A stretch of 64,000 bases of DNA, taken from positions 1-64,000 of the forward strand of contig JAANBB010000108.1 in the NCBI GenBank assembly GCA_014621425.1, read 5' to 3'. This document shows, one piece after another, positions 23,692-36,247 of the stretch. The stretch's first letter is position 1. Each line of letters starts with the position of its first letter. Both the position numbers and the translations under genes were made by a program. The notes below the pieces were generated by a model. It was not told the DNA's origin, made no database searches, and worked only from the letters and a program-made list of their open reading frames with translations. Source of the stretch: Cylindrodendrum hubeiense (Eukaryota; Ascomycota; Sordariomycetes; Hypocreales; Nectriaceae).

Positions 23692-24714
23692 ATGTCATCG
23701 ACTACAGCCTCTAGATACGCAAAAGCGCATCTGAAGCCAAACGGCCCAGGCGATTCTCGTCCTACTGCACTACAAGTTGTCAGGGATGAGCAAAGGGAAG
23801 GTTCCCTAAGTGGAAAAGTGGCACTCATCACTGGCTGTTCATCTGGACTTGGAATCGAGACAGCTCGAGCGATGAAAGCCTCGGGGATAACACTTTTCGT
23901 CACGGCGCGCAACCTCGAAAAGGCTACCAATGCACTGGGAGACATTCTTGACAATGACCAAGTACATCTCCTTCAACTGGATTTGGCATCGCTCGACAGC
24001 GTTCGCTCTTTTGTTGAGCAGTTCAAATCTAAGAGCAAGAGCCTGAACATCTTGATCGAAAATGCCGGAATACGTCACGTCCCTAAAGGCAAAACCGAAG
24101 ATGATTTTGAGCTTCATTGGGGCACGAACCATCTCGCTCATTTTCTCTTGTTTGAGCTTCTGAAACCTATGTTGTTGGAATCCTCTACAACCAAATTTCA
24201 GTCTCGTGTCGTGCTTGTGTCCTCGACTGCACATAGGAATGCGCCGATGGATTTCAGCGATCTCAACTGGGAGAAAAGACGATATGCTCCGTCCATCGCA
24301 TATGGGCAGAGTAAGCTGGCCAACGTCTACACTGCAAGCGAGATTGAGAGGCGCTACGGATCGCAAGGTCTCCATGCATGGAGTGTGCATCCTGGAGGAA
24401 TCAGGACGGGACTCCAGAAGCCCAGTTTTCACGATGCTTTGACTGTCCTCAAATGTGGAATCATGACTACGCTGAAATCAATGATGAGCCCTGAGCAGGG
24501 GGCTTCCACGACTGTTTGGGCAGCTATTAGCAGGGACCTTGAAGGTCAGGGAGGCAAATATTTGGAACGGAATCGGATCAGCCAGCAAGTCGAGAAGGGA
24601 TTTGGGCTAATTGACCCTGGTCATGCCGAGTGGGCGTATGAGGAGGAGAGCGCCAAGAGATTGTATGATGTTTCCCTGGAGATTGTGCAGAAACAGGCGG
24701 TGGATGTAATATAG
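23692..24714 (+). CDS. Short-chain dehydrogenase/reductase (copy 1)
   Basis: This intronless gene encodes 340 residues. It is a classical SDR with the Rossmann cofactor motif TGCSSGLG (47-54), an NAG motif inside IENAGI (124-126), a catalytic Ser in VLVSSTAHR, and Tyr204-x3-Lys208 in YGQSKLAN. The second residue of the NNAG motif is Glu-Asn here (ENAG), a mild change. The NTARN block (VTARNLEKA) suggests NADP(H). It resembles the WWOX/retinol-dehydrogenase-like SDR group. The substrate is unknown. The N-terminal text HLKPNGPGDSRPTALQVV is nearly shared with the SDR at 27892, so the two are paralogs. Confidence 0.92.
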   Translation: MSSTTASRYAKAHLKPNGPGDSRPTALQVVRDEQREGSLSGKVALITGCSSGLGIETARAMKASGITLFVTARNLEKATNALGDILDNDQVHLLQLDLASLDSVRSFVEQFKSKSKSLNILIENAGIRHVPKGKTEDDFELHWGTNHLAHFLLFELLKPMLLESSTTKFQSRVVLVSSTAHRNAPMDFSDLNWEKRRYAPSIAYGQSKLANVYTASEIERRYGSQGLHAWSVHPGGIRTGLQKPSFHDALTVLKCGIMTTLKSMMSPEQGASTTVWAAISRDLEGQGGKYLERNRISQQVEKGFGLIDPGHAEWAYEEESAKRLYDVSLEIVQKQAVDVI

Positions 24715-25044
24715 TGGATGGATGCCGAGATATTGGTGTGGTGGTTGGTGGGCTTCGTCATGTCGTCAGCGGCGCTGGGCAACAGCGAACAATAGTGTCT
24801 CATTCTCTCGCGTCATCTCGTCACCTGACTTCTCCACAATACCCAGCTCGCCCATCTCTTCTTATCTTATCGACACAAACTCACAAGACCAAACATCTGA
24901 CTGTACAATCGAACTCAGTGCCTTTCAAGTCCTCATCACCTGTGCCAACCTTTCCAGACTTGATGACACGCCGGCCACAGAGCGATCAACCAATACGCCC
25001 GTCATCGTTTGTTTAAATCGGTTCTCTTCCGCACGCGCCAGAGG
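24715..25044. other. Short intergenic region
   Basis: A 330-bp spacer between the SDR stop and the F-box start. It is pyrimidine-rich toward the right end (CTTCTTATCTTATC), which is typical of a fungal leader. No gene is seen. Confidence 0.5.
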
Positions 25045-26232
25045 ATGATCCCGGCATCCAATGGCAGATCCGGCGACGATAAGCTGGCCGCATTGCCAGA
25101 CGAGCTTCTCGTCCGCATCTTCGAGGCCGTTGGTCAGCAGTCCAAGCATGACCTTTGCGGCGTATCGCGGCTGAACCACCACTATCACGCCCTCGCCGAC
25201 GCAGTCCTGTACAAGACGGTCCACTTCCTAACGCCGGAGCTGCACCTCCTCTTTGGCGAGTCGCTCAAGCGCCGTCCGCGTCGCGGCTCCGCCATCCATG
25301 GCATTAAGCTCACATACCCCGCATCCGAGCTGCCCAGCCTCCTGTCTGATGCTCACTTGCACCCGAGTTCGCGCCGCATCGACACCGTGTCGCAGACCAT
25401 CTCCACAATGTCCAATTTAGAGGTGCTCGACATTGAGGTACCGGATGTGCTGCTGCATGGCATGGGGCATATCTTTAACGGCCCCTTCGACCTGGCCTGT
25501 CTGAAGGAATGCACGCTGTTTTACTCAAACGATAATGGAGAATACTGGGACCTACAAGAGAATATTCACGTTTTTGCGCATCCCACACTCGAGGTACTCA
25601 TAATTAAGAGGGCAAAGCTAGATGATAAAGGTTTCGACCTGATTGAGAGACCTCACGAAACTGCTTTGTCCGTATTGCACCTGGTTGAATGCGACATCAA
25701 CGATGATGCCCTGTCGGATCTTTTAATGTTCCCCAGGGCACTGAAAGAATTTGTCATGACCCAGACTGAACAGCCTACGCCTGAGCTTGAAGATAGTTCT
25801 GATAACATCAGAGACTATATTATGGCACTAAGCCCTGCAAATCACTCACTCGAGAGTATCACGATAGACTTCCCTACCTTGCTGGGCTTAAGAGCTTTGT
25901 CTCTTCGAGACTTCGCTGTACTCAAGACCTTTCGGATCAACTGGGATTACCAGCTATTCGGCATGTCCTCCAAGAAGAAGCCACGCATGCACTCAGTAGG
26001 ATTGCCGCCACAGCTAGAAGTGTTAGAATTCTTCAACGAGCTGGGTACAGATGAAGAGGTCACAGACCTATTAGTTTACATGATACAAGGCTTGCACATC
26101 TCCGCAAGAAATCTTAAAAGATTAATCCTAGTCGCGGGTGAAGACGGAGTTCCTAAGGATGTAATAGAGGCTTGCAAGGCGCAAGCCCAATTAGAATTGA
26201 ATATCATTGGAGAGATGGATGGTGTTGACTGA
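25045..26232 (+). CDS. F-box protein with degenerate leucine-rich repeats
   Basis: This single-exon gene encodes 395 residues from the ATG at 25045 (MIPASNG). The N-terminus has an F-box: LAALPDELLVRIFEAVGQQS, followed by DLCGVSRLNHHYHALADAVLY. The remaining ~330 residues are leucine-rich with irregular repeat-like units (SNLEVLDIEVPDVLL, LEVLIIKRAKLDDKGFDLI, LSVLHLVECDINDDALSDLL). It should act as a substrate adaptor in an SCF ubiquitin ligase (inferred). Base composition changes inside the gene: the first ~450 bp are GC-rich and the rest is AT-richer. This may reflect recombination or just local bias. Confidence 0.82.
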   Translation: MIPASNGRSGDDKLAALPDELLVRIFEAVGQQSKHDLCGVSRLNHHYHALADAVLYKTVHFLTPELHLLFGESLKRRPRRGSAIHGIKLTYPASELPSLLSDAHLHPSSRRIDTVSQTISTMSNLEVLDIEVPDVLLHGMGHIFNGPFDLACLKECTLFYSNDNGEYWDLQENIHVFAHPTLEVLIIKRAKLDDKGFDLIERPHETALSVLHLVECDINDDALSDLLMFPRALKEFVMTQTEQPTPELEDSSDNIRDYIMALSPANHSLESITIDFPTLLGLRALSLRDFAVLKTFRINWDYQLFGMSSKKKPRMHSVGLPPQLEVLEFFNELGTDEEVTDLLVYMIQGLHISARNLKRLILVAGEDGVPKDVIEACKAQAQLELNIIGEMDGVD

Positions 26233-26887
26233 ATAATCAATAAGCATTGAAGAACTGACGTATAAATTTACATATATCCTCTTCCAATTTAACAATTAGA
26301 TAACATTGGAAACCTTTAATTTGTCGATCAAAATAGAAACAGACTTAGATGACCCGGGAAATATCAGGGCTGGCTGCGCCACGCGTAGAATGCCCAACAC
26401 TGATCCAAATCCTTGTTGTTTACAGCGCCGCAGGCTGCTACGGCTGGAAATAGATCTCTATTCTTATTGCTACATACTTATGTCACTCGTTATACACTTA
26501 TTCTTTCAGGAAAATTAATGACTACCCGAACTGGTCAAATACGTGTTCTTGCCAAGCGTGCTATGAATACCTGACTCCATAAGTGCGCTAAATCCACCAA
26601 ATCCGCGAAACTCTCACACCGCAATTCCCCTGAGAGGCTTAGCTGTGGAAAGGGGCTTGCTTTCCTAACACCCAACAAATGGCCAAAGATGCTACAAGGC
26701 GTATCACGTATGGCAACCACTTTCATACGCAACCCAAATATTCTCCCATCACCAAAAGGAACATAGAACAACTACAATGGCATTGGTTGTGGGCGTCACG
26801 GATGGTATCGGTTATGCAATGAGTTGTTATATTGCTACAGAGGCCCGCTCCTCAGTCGTCATAATAAGTGGCTGTACTAAGCCTGAC
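26233..26887. other. Intergenic region, no gene seen
   Basis: AT-rich 3' flanks of two convergent genes. Open frames here (26306-26518 plus, 26771-26535 minus) have no recognisable content. The plus frame starting at 26777 runs antisense to the SDR gene and is a shadow. Confidence 0.5.
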
Positions 26888-27892
26888 TCATTGGCCATCA
26901 ACCAAGCCCAGAATTTGCAAAGAATCCTTCCAAAGTCTCGCTTCACTCTCTGGGTCATATGTATGACTAACATACCCCGTACCCAATGGACTACCGTCGT
27001 CCACACCGCGGCCCGCCTCAGCGCAATTTTCAAGATACCTCCCTCCCTTAAGCTCCCACTCTTTGCCAACTGCGGCCCAGACTGTAGTGGCCGCACCCTG
27101 TTCTGGACTTTTCATACTTTTGAGCAAGGCCTCGTTTTCCTTCAGGGCCTCGATCTGAGCCACAGGTATATGTTTCTGAAGGGGAGTGTCGATTCCGCCA
27201 GGGTGAAGGCTTGTGGCATGAAGCCCATGAGATCCATATTGTCGTTCGATCTCATTAGCCATGTATACATTTGCCGATTTGGACTGTGCGTATGCTGCCC
27301 ATGCCTCGTAGACTCCTTGTTGGAAGTTGTAGTTGTCTGACGTGTTGATCCCTTGCTGTCGATGGGCGGAGGAGGCCACGTTGACAACTCGAGACTGGAG
27401 CTGGGGGGAAGCCGCAGCTAACATCGCTGGCTTCAAGAGTTGGAATAAAAGAAAGTGAGAAAGATGGTTCGTCCCAAACTGCAATTCGTGACCATCTTTG
27501 GTGAGTTGGACGTCTTGCACGGCCATGATCCCAGCATTGTTGATCAAGATATTGACCCGGTCTGTCTTACTGAGTATGACTTTCGCAGCAGCACGAACAG
27601 ACTCAAGAGACTCCTGGTCCATTTCAACAAGTTCCATGCGCTCAGGGTCAATAATATCGGCAAGAGCAGACTTGGCTTTGGCGAGATTTCTGGCCGTCAG
27701 GTAGAGCGTGGCTCCGGTGGCTGAGAGGGCACGAACAGTTTCAATTCCGATGCCAGACGAGGTTCCGGTGATGACAATTACTTTGCCTTTGAGCTTGCCT
27801 TCAACTCCCTCATCTTTGATGATTTGCAATGCTGTTGGGCGAGCATCACCAGGACCGTTAGGGTTGACGTGAGATGTAGAGTAACGGGACAT
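26888..27892 (-). CDS. Short-chain dehydrogenase/reductase (copy 2)
   Basis: This intronless gene encodes 334 residues. Classical SDR motifs are all present: TGTSSGIG (42-49), NNAGI (118-122), VNVASSAHR, and Tyr201-x3-Lys205 in YAQSKSAN. The TARN segment (LTARNLAKA) suggests NADP(H). It is clearly paralogous to the SDR at 23692, sharing the N-terminal NPNGPGDARPTALQII-type text and the C-terminal SPEQGAATTVWAAVG-type text. It lies in the opposite orientation, with the F-box gene between. Substrate is unknown. The ATG at 27892 is well placed. Confidence 0.92.
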   Translation of the reverse strand: MSRYSTSHVNPNGPGDARPTALQIIKDEGVEGKLKGKVIVITGTSSGIGIETVRALSATGATLYLTARNLAKAKSALADIIDPERMELVEMDQESLESVRAAAKVILSKTDRVNILINNAGIMAVQDVQLTKDGHELQFGTNHLSHFLLFQLLKPAMLAAASPQLQSRVVNVASSAHRQQGINTSDNYNFQQGVYEAWAAYAQSKSANVYMANEIERQYGSHGLHATSLHPGGIDTPLQKHIPVAQIEALKENEALLKSMKSPEQGAATTVWAAVGKEWELKGGRYLENCAEAGRGVDDGSPLGTGYVSHTYDPESEARLWKDSLQILGLVDGQ

Positions 27893-28886
27893 TCTGAAGA
27901 TTGGTACCGGTTTCGTGATAAATGATTGATGTTTTATGGAATTGGGAAGATGAGGTTTGTGTCTTGAATTTCTGATTGATGTGACTACATGCAGAAGGGG
28001 GTGACTGCTTTATACCCAATCTTGAGTTGATCCTTGACCCAATTGACCTCTCAACGCTATTTCACATTCAGCTCTCGAGCCCTGGATTCGATCCAAGTAT
28101 GATTGGTAATGAATAACCAGTGATTTCATCTATCAAATCGTCGCAAGGATGGGAAGAACAATGCGGCGGACATGGTGGTGGAACCTTTCCTGGGGTTGCG
28201 CGTCCAACCCGCCGCCCCATTGGTAATTGAGTTCAGTGGTCAGACGTCAGTCTAGCACTTAATTCCGAAGCTTAACCCCGTAGAACAGACCATGAGGCCC
28301 TCCTAATTCCGAAGGTCAATGGGATGAGAGACTTCTAGGGGGACGTGTATCTATTGAAACCAGAGTAACGAAGTGTTTGGCGATGACATGTGTCGATTTG
28401 AGAGTCCGCGCCCGGCTTCAAACATAGTGCCTAGGAAACGCCGGCATGACCTTAATTACCCAGTACGGCCTGGCTCGTTACATGGTATGGGACTAAAATT
28501 AGGATCTAGGCAATGCATGGTAGGTGAGGTGCCTGTCTTGAGACAGTGGGTCACTTGGGAGACCTGTGACCGGCAATGGAATCTGTGGCTATTGATGTTG
28601 CTTGACGGATGATGCGACAACTTGGCTGACCACTTCTGCCTCATCTGGACTAGTCTGCGGAGCGGGTCTCCGTAATTAGTCATCTAAGAAGCGGTGGATG
28701 CTCAAAGTCCGCCCTCGGCCATTAGGAGGAGCCTGCTTCTTAAAGCCTGGCTGACAGATTTCGCCTATTACGGCTTAGCCCAGAGAGCGGGGTCTGGAGC
28801 GCTTTGTGAATGCTCGAGGCATCATCTCTCAACATGCTAGCGTAGCTGACCGGTTTCTCCTTTTACGTCTCTACTTTTCAAGCATC
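27893..28886. other. Intergenic region between divergent SDR and bZIP genes
   Basis: A 994-bp shared upstream region of SDR copy 2 (minus) and bZIP copy 2 (plus). A TATA-like TTTATACC lies at 28011-28018 on the SDR side. Short frames here are not convincing. Confidence 0.45.
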
Positions 28887-30011
28887 ATGCTGTCCTCGTC
28901 CTCAACGCGTCACCATGGAGTAGGAGGTGGAACCGATGTTCATTCGGTAGCCATCGACCCCAGCAAGCAACGAAAGAAAGTCCAGAATCGGATGAATCAA
29001 AGGGCACACAGTGAGTACAAGGGCCCCAGCCATAGTTTCGCTTGAATGCCCCTTCATATCAGTAACAAACTAAATTTATCGAATTGCCCAGGACTCCGAA
29101 AGCAGCAAAAAGCGGCAGAATTGAACCTCGGCCGACGCTCATATCAAGTTCATCGTTGGCGAGTTGAAGAGCGTAGCGTCTCTCGGCCCGAAAATGTCAC
29201 ATCAACCGACTTGGCCACATCACACAGCCCAAACCCTGACCGACAAGACCGTCTTAGCGCATTACCATCGATATGCGGTCTAAGTGATCTGTGTGATAAA
29301 CTAGTCGCATCTGTCATCTCTGTGGAATCGAGCCCTGTGGAATCGAACTCTGTGGAGTCAAGCCCAGCGCATAAGATCGAGTTTCCCCTCTCCGCCGATC
29401 ATCTACTCCATCTTATCCACCACAATGTGGCACGAGGGCTCCTTTCTAATAAGAACCTTCTAAACTTTGCGGTAGCGCATATAAAACCAGCTTTTCAGAT
29501 GCCTATACCGGACCTCGACAAGTGCTTATGTCACGATTATACGACAGTTCACCTGGTCGAACCCAGTATTCCCGACTGCCTCATTCCAACGCCTTTACAA
29601 ATGAGTTGTCCCCACTCTTCCTGGATTAACATGCTCCCTTTCCCACAAATCCGAGATAATCTTATCAAGTGGGAGGCCTATTTTGACCACTGGGAGTTTA
29701 TGAATGATATTTTTGGAGACATAATCAGCAATAACCTCCCCGTCACAGGACACACGTCTGGCCCTATTCCAAAACCCGACTCTTTAACCCTTGAAGAAGA
29801 AGATCCAGACTCGGTGACCGCTGGCCAGCGCGGATTCATTATTTGGGGAGAGCCTCATAAGAAAGAGAGCTGGGAAGCTACTCCTTCATTCTTCAGGAAA
29901 TGGGCATGGGTCATGGAGGGCTGTGACGAGCTGGTTGAAGTGAGTAATCGTTGGAGAACTATTCGGGGAGAAGTGCCATTGCGACCTCCAATCTCTATAA
30001 GATGCTGGTAA
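28887..30011 (+). CDS. bZIP transcription factor with DUF3425 domain (copy 2)
   Basis: Exons 28887-29010 and 29092-30011 with an 81-nt intron (GTGAGT donor, TTGCCCAG acceptor) give 347 residues. The intron splits the basic region, as in copy 1. After splicing it reads KQRKKVQNRMNQRAHRLRKQ, a good bZIP basic segment. The C-terminal DUF3425 domain includes HSSWINMLPFPQIRDNLI and the ending WAWVMEGCDELVEVSNRWRTI. A short tandem in the middle repeats VESSPVESNSVESSP. It is diverged from copy 1 (21888) beyond the conserved DUF3425 blocks, so the duplication is old. Confidence 0.87.
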
Positions 30012-30559
30012 CCTTCTACTATTTCATTCTGAAGGGTATCATTAGAATTTGAGCACCGGGTGCTTCAACTTATTGTATTGCATTTACCTATTAGACTGCA
30101 TACCAGTGCTATTTTACTTAAATGCTGACCCCGAAATACAGGGGTAACCTCTATTCGTGTGACAGTGGAACGACAACTCAATTTACACTCATTCAGGGCG
30201 TTGTGCTCATTTGCATTCTACTTGGTCAGTTCTGGCCTTCTTAGAGCTGAATCAGCTAAAAAGGAAGCCAAATACTGGACCTCACACCTCGCAACACTTG
30301 TGAATCTTGCCACGCGCTTGACATGTATCTCCGCTATTTCAGGCCGTGGCCATCATTGGCCCGTGAATTTTCAACGCCTAATTCACCCGGCCCATTCCGG
30401 CATTTCACCTCGCAATCTCAACCCCGCAAGCCTCACTTTCAGGGATCACAGAATCATCATCAGCATCAGGCCACTCTACCTTCTCGATCTACCCTCTTCG
30501 ATATCTGGACTCATCCGACCAAGCATCTCTAGCAAAAGATCTGCAAATCCGTTCAAAGC
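30012..30559. other. Intergenic region with an upstream open frame
   Basis: Frames at 30159-30677 and 30323-30532 (plus) overlap this stretch. The second is in the same frame as the gene starting at 30560 and is separated from it by one TAG. It begins MYLRYFRPWPSLAREF, which looks like a mitochondrial presequence. Either it is a chance leader or the true gene start lies upstream with an intron that I cannot place. Confidence 0.35.
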
Positions 30560-31677
30560 ATGGATGAAGAGACATTGGAGGCTGTCAGCAAACAAGCGCG
30601 CGAGGCTGCTGGCTATGCTCATGATCAGCGTATTGCGTTCGACAATGTCAAATCAGAGTGCCATCATGATACACTAGATCGTGCTATCCGGAATATCCTC
30701 CGTACTGATCTCACCATATTCACCTACGCCCAGATAATTGATGGGCTATCGACAGCTGATGTTGCCTGGGATCGCAGGTTACCTGGCATTTTCGGGAACC
30801 ATATTATTGATGATCATGAAGAGCTTTGCCCGGAGGCAACGGATAGAGCTCTTGAGTTCTATGAGACTTGGGACCCTTCGATTCTGAGGTTTGATCCGCA
30901 GGTAGCCTTTTATCCTATTCGCACAAAGCACGGCATGAAATTGACCATTATTAGGTCATCCATGATTATGAGCAGGCTGAACCTGGGTCTAAATTGTTTA
31001 ATCTACGTCTTATCGAACTCGTTGCTGTCAGCCTGCATCAGATTGGTGTGGCACTATTCAAGCTGGATCTTCGCCTGCACAATGGCGATATTGAGAGCGT
31101 CATCAACTGGAAGATGCCACTGTCGCCTGCAGTGGTTGATGTCCCGCCCCGCGCTACGCTCTTCAATCACCCCGCGTACTTTGATGATGATATTTACCCG
31201 GAAGGTCTTTCTGACGTTGTCGGCTACTGGGCTGAAGATCGTATTCTCGGGGGCGTTACCGTTTTCGACCGTCGCCCACAGGGTGATCCCTCAAACCCAC
31301 CAAATGTCTACTTCCACTCGTGTCGCGATCATGTGACAGATCGTGTGTACCAACTGCGAGATGAGCAGCAGCACGCTTTGCTTGGTTTTCTTCTCTCTGG
31401 TGACTCCTCAGAGTGTCCACTGCCAGTGTTGGCCGACAGCCAAAATCGTGTCCGTTTCGATTGGACAATCGCCCACACTCATCACCAAATTTTCAGGGAC
31501 ATCTGGGAGCGAAAACCATTAACACATGATGATCTTTCATTTATGCGAAGACGGCCGAGGGAAGAGCTTGACTACCCCGAGATTGGAGAAATGATTCGCA
31601 GAGTCAATGCACAGTTGGGAATTCCGCTCCCACGACCGCGATCAAGATCACCATCACCACCTCTGAACACAGGGTAG
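30560..31677 (+). CDS. Unrecognised conserved-looking protein
   Basis: Exons 30560-30901 and 30955-31677 flank a 53-nt intron (GTAGCC donor, TTGAC branch, ATTATTAG acceptor). The splice joins RFDPQ to VIHDYEQAEPGSKLFNLRL. The product has 354 residues. I do not recognise the family. It is hydrophilic, with no membrane segment or signal peptide. It contains a compact acidic/aromatic core (TLFNHPAYFDDDIYPEG, then VVGYWAEDRILGGVTVFDR) and ends in a basic Arg/Pro/Ser tail (PRPRSRSPSPP). The clean splice and even codon use argue that it is a real gene. The N-terminus is uncertain because an in-frame upstream segment exists. Confidence 0.7.
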
Positions 31678-32576
31678 TAATCGAAATAGGATAGAAATAA
31701 GAATGTTGTGTTTTAAGATAGATCGTGGCATCGTTTACTACTCAATACGGGGTACAAGGTCATCTACTACCGTTGGTTCACTTGGGTGATTCTTCATGTG
31801 CCACCTCTGCCAACCTCAACCTCACAGCTGAAGGCTCAACTTCTGGGGTTTTGGGGGAAATAAGAGCCCAAAAATAATAGCCACAATTCAGTCTTGGGGG
31901 TTGCCAGTCCTTGTTAATCGGCGTTTGAATAGGTTTTCTTAGCCATCATAGTAGGCTTGAGTTATTTGTGAATTATGTGCAAGTCAGATTAAAGAAACGA
32001 AGGCGGGAGACACGATGACGTTATCCATCTACAGGTCGGTCTGGACTTTTTGATATGTACTGGTGATATGAGATGTGATCGGACGGGCTTCTCTGCAAAT
32101 GCGAGATCGGCCATTTCCTCGACTAGACTCCGCCAGCGGATCAATTCGCTAGCATCAATCTTGCTCGATTTTCCTACCTAGTTGACGTGGTCGGGTTAGA
32201 GTTATGCTGGCGGGCGGGGAGGAGCACCCGAAGGTCCAGTCGTGATGTGCATAAATGATCTTGCGTTTGCGATTGTTTGGGCATTGATTTGGGCATGGGC
32301 CATGAGGCCAAGATGGAAAACTGCTGATTTGCTGTGCCCAGGCCTCGAGTTGGGCCAGATGCGTGCTAAATTTACGATGGTATAGGGTAGGTGTGGGGGC
32401 GCAAATACTAAGCACGTAAAGGACTTGTCGAAACAAAGGTAAGATTTCAGTGCTAAGCGAAGGAGATGGACTCGCGTCGCTTTGTAGTGAGAGTTGATCT
32501 CGCCGTCATATATGTTCTGTGCTTGGACGATAGGGTCATACCATAAGACCCACGTCTGAGTATCATTCCATTGCAG
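31678..32576. other. Intergenic region, no gene seen
   Basis: A 0.9-kb spacer leading to the foldback element. The 93-codon minus frame at 32436-32155 has no recognisable features. Confidence 0.5.
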
Positions 32577-32584
32577 CCAAAAAT

Positions 32585-33170
32585 GGCAATTGCTAGACGG
32601 GCATGACGTTTTGCTACACGGGCATGATCTTACACGGGTATGACTTTTCCACCACTCTCATTGGCTTAAAAATAATTGTTAGTGTATGGGAATTCTGCCA
32701 CATTTTCTCTTTGTATCCCCAAGCCTCCAGCAGCTCCAGCAACCACAATGCCCTAAGTCTCCAGCAGCTGCAGCACCCCAGGTCTCCAGCAGCTATAGCA
32801 CCCTAAGCCTCCAGCAGCTACAGTAATAACAGCAACCCGAACCTCCAGCAGCTACAGCGATAACAGCGCCCCAAGCCCAAGACGGCTTGGGGCGGCTGTA
32901 GCTACTGGAGACTTAGAGCGCTGCAGCTGCTGGAGACGCAGTTGCTGGAGACTTAGCGCATTGTGGTTGCTGGAGCTGCTGGAGCTTTGGGGTGCTGTTG
33001 TTGCTGTAGCTGCTGGAGATTCGGGGTGTTAGTAACGCTGGCTTCACCGCCTTTGGTTGTATGTATATGTGGAGCAAGAAATTTTTGAGCCAATAAGAGG
33101 GAAAAGAAAAGTCATGCCCGTGTAAGATCATGCCCGGGTAGCAAAACATCATGCCCGTCTAGCAATTCCC
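32585..33170. mobile_element. Foldback MITE with 8-bp target duplication
   Basis: A 586-bp non-coding element flanked by the exact direct repeat CCAAAAAT (32577-32584 and 33171-33178). The termini are inverted repeats of about 85 bp (32585-32670 and 33085-33170) starting GGC/GGGAATTGCTAGACGG. They contain three direct copies of ACGGGCATGA-like boxes spaced about 18-20 bp apart. The interior is also inverted: the left half repeats CTCCAGCAGCTACAG-type units and the right half repeats their complements, so almost the whole element can fold into one hairpin. The 8-bp duplication fits the hAT superfamily; no transposase is encoded. Confidence 0.88.
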
Positions 33171-33418
33171 CCAAAAATATGACCCAACGTATGACATCAT
33201 TGGCCCACAGTGCTAAAATAAAACAGCCGACTTTACCCTTACCTCGGTGTCACTGTTATCGCTTTGAATTCTCACTGTGTTGCCTGATTCTGCCGTTTTT
33301 AACCGCCTACCCCGCTTGCGACATCATTTCGCTTCGGGGACTCAGGGGCGTCCACGCCTAGTTGAGTCTTGAACCAACCAACAAGTCACCTACAACAAGA
33401 TTCAGTGTTCATGTCGAA

Positions 33419-35075
<1,657 letters not shown>

Positions 35076-35730
35076 TTCATATCAAGATGCTTCTGCTAGA
35101 TGAAAGCTTACTGAGTTGACTTGCTCGGGTGCAATGCGCTTCAACACCGCCCCGGCAAGTCGCCTCATCAGCATGTCAAAGCAGCTTCAACGCCGCTCTA
35201 ACAAAGTCGCACGCCTTCAACATGCCTGCATTTACATTCACCACATTCATTTGATAATCTAGTTTAGTCTGTGTGCCCCGATATGCAAGATAGCTGCCAG
35301 CTCAAATGGGAACAACGTGATTATGCTTTCTGGGGGATCAAATACCCAAGAAAAGCAGAAACCGCCAACCCGTGCGGCCGAATCTCTCTTACAGTTAGGC
35401 ATTGCCCATTCAATCAAACCCACGCGCATTTTGGTAAGAGATCCCAACACACACTACGTAGAAAGACGCAAGTTTATCGTTAATTTGATACGCCTCCCCC
35501 ATTTAAATATTCTGCTTCCAAAAAATGACCACTTTGAATCGAAATGCCTCCATTTGTCTGCATGCTGAACAAATGATGATGCTAGCCAAGCTAGCGCAGC
35601 ACATCCAAGTTAAATTGAGTGAAATCCTCACTTCCGGAACGGCAATTAGCCAAATAATAGTCGAATCAATACTACAAATAAATAAGCTTTTATCGTTCTT
35701 GTCACCGTAAAATATGATATATGGTCTATA
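35076..35730. other. Intergenic region, no gene seen
   Basis: The 3' flank of the MetAP2 gene up to the second solo LTR-like copy. Short frames at 35259-35568 have no support. Confidence 0.5.
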
Positions 35731-35734
35731 CTAT

Positions 35735-36247
35735 TGTGTGGGAGAAAGGCACAAGAGACGGTCAGAGACCTAACAAACCACCCACAAAAAGCAGGTGCTG
35801 TGGCTGTGGTGATGTCGGCACAAGGGGCGATATGTCCGTAATATCGGCAATAGTATAGACAAAGACTCTCAAAAGGAACAAAATAGACTACCCTGACCGA
35901 TACCATCAATTAGTATCATCTGATCAAACAGGTCATAATATAATGCCGCAAAAATGGACCAAAAAGAACGTGAATCGAGCCTTCTAGAAAATCCATTCCT
36001 GAGCACTCGTGACGATGCTTTTCGATGTATCAAGGTCCGGGCTCCGGATGAGTCTGATCGCGATCTCTCAATTCTCCCCTGTAGCCCTCAATGACTGACT
36101 AATTGATCCTATCCAATGACCTCAATACCTATCGGAATACCGCAAAAGGGACAGTCTGGCTCAAATGGGCTTACATCCTGGCTGACATACCAGCTAGGAA
36201 TGCCCTTACAGGCATTCCACACCCGTAGACCAGCTATCCCTAACACA
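35735..36247. mobile_element. Solo LTR-like element, copy 2
   Basis: A 513-bp element begins TGTGTGGGAG and ends CCCTAACACA. It is flanked by the 4-bp direct repeat CTAT (35731-35734 and 36248-36251). It aligns end to end with 5241-5749 in the same orientation, sharing long blocks such as GTCAGAGACCTAACAAAC and TGACTAATTGA-C-TATCCAATGACC. Divergence is substantial, with many C/T-type differences, so both insertions are old and perhaps RIP-marked. No coding capacity is seen. Confidence 0.75.

Noticed and set aside
26777..27340. 187-codon plus-strand frame
   Set aside because: It runs antisense through the SDR gene (27892-26888), whose motifs are complete; the plus frame has no domain.
30159..30677. 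172-codon plus frame upstream of the unrecognised gene
   Set aside because: It overlaps the gene at 30560 in another frame and has no coding features of its own.
32603..33152. Frames inside the foldback element as small proteins
   Set aside because: They are translations of the inverted terminal repeats and CAGCAG-type repeats, mirrored on both strands.
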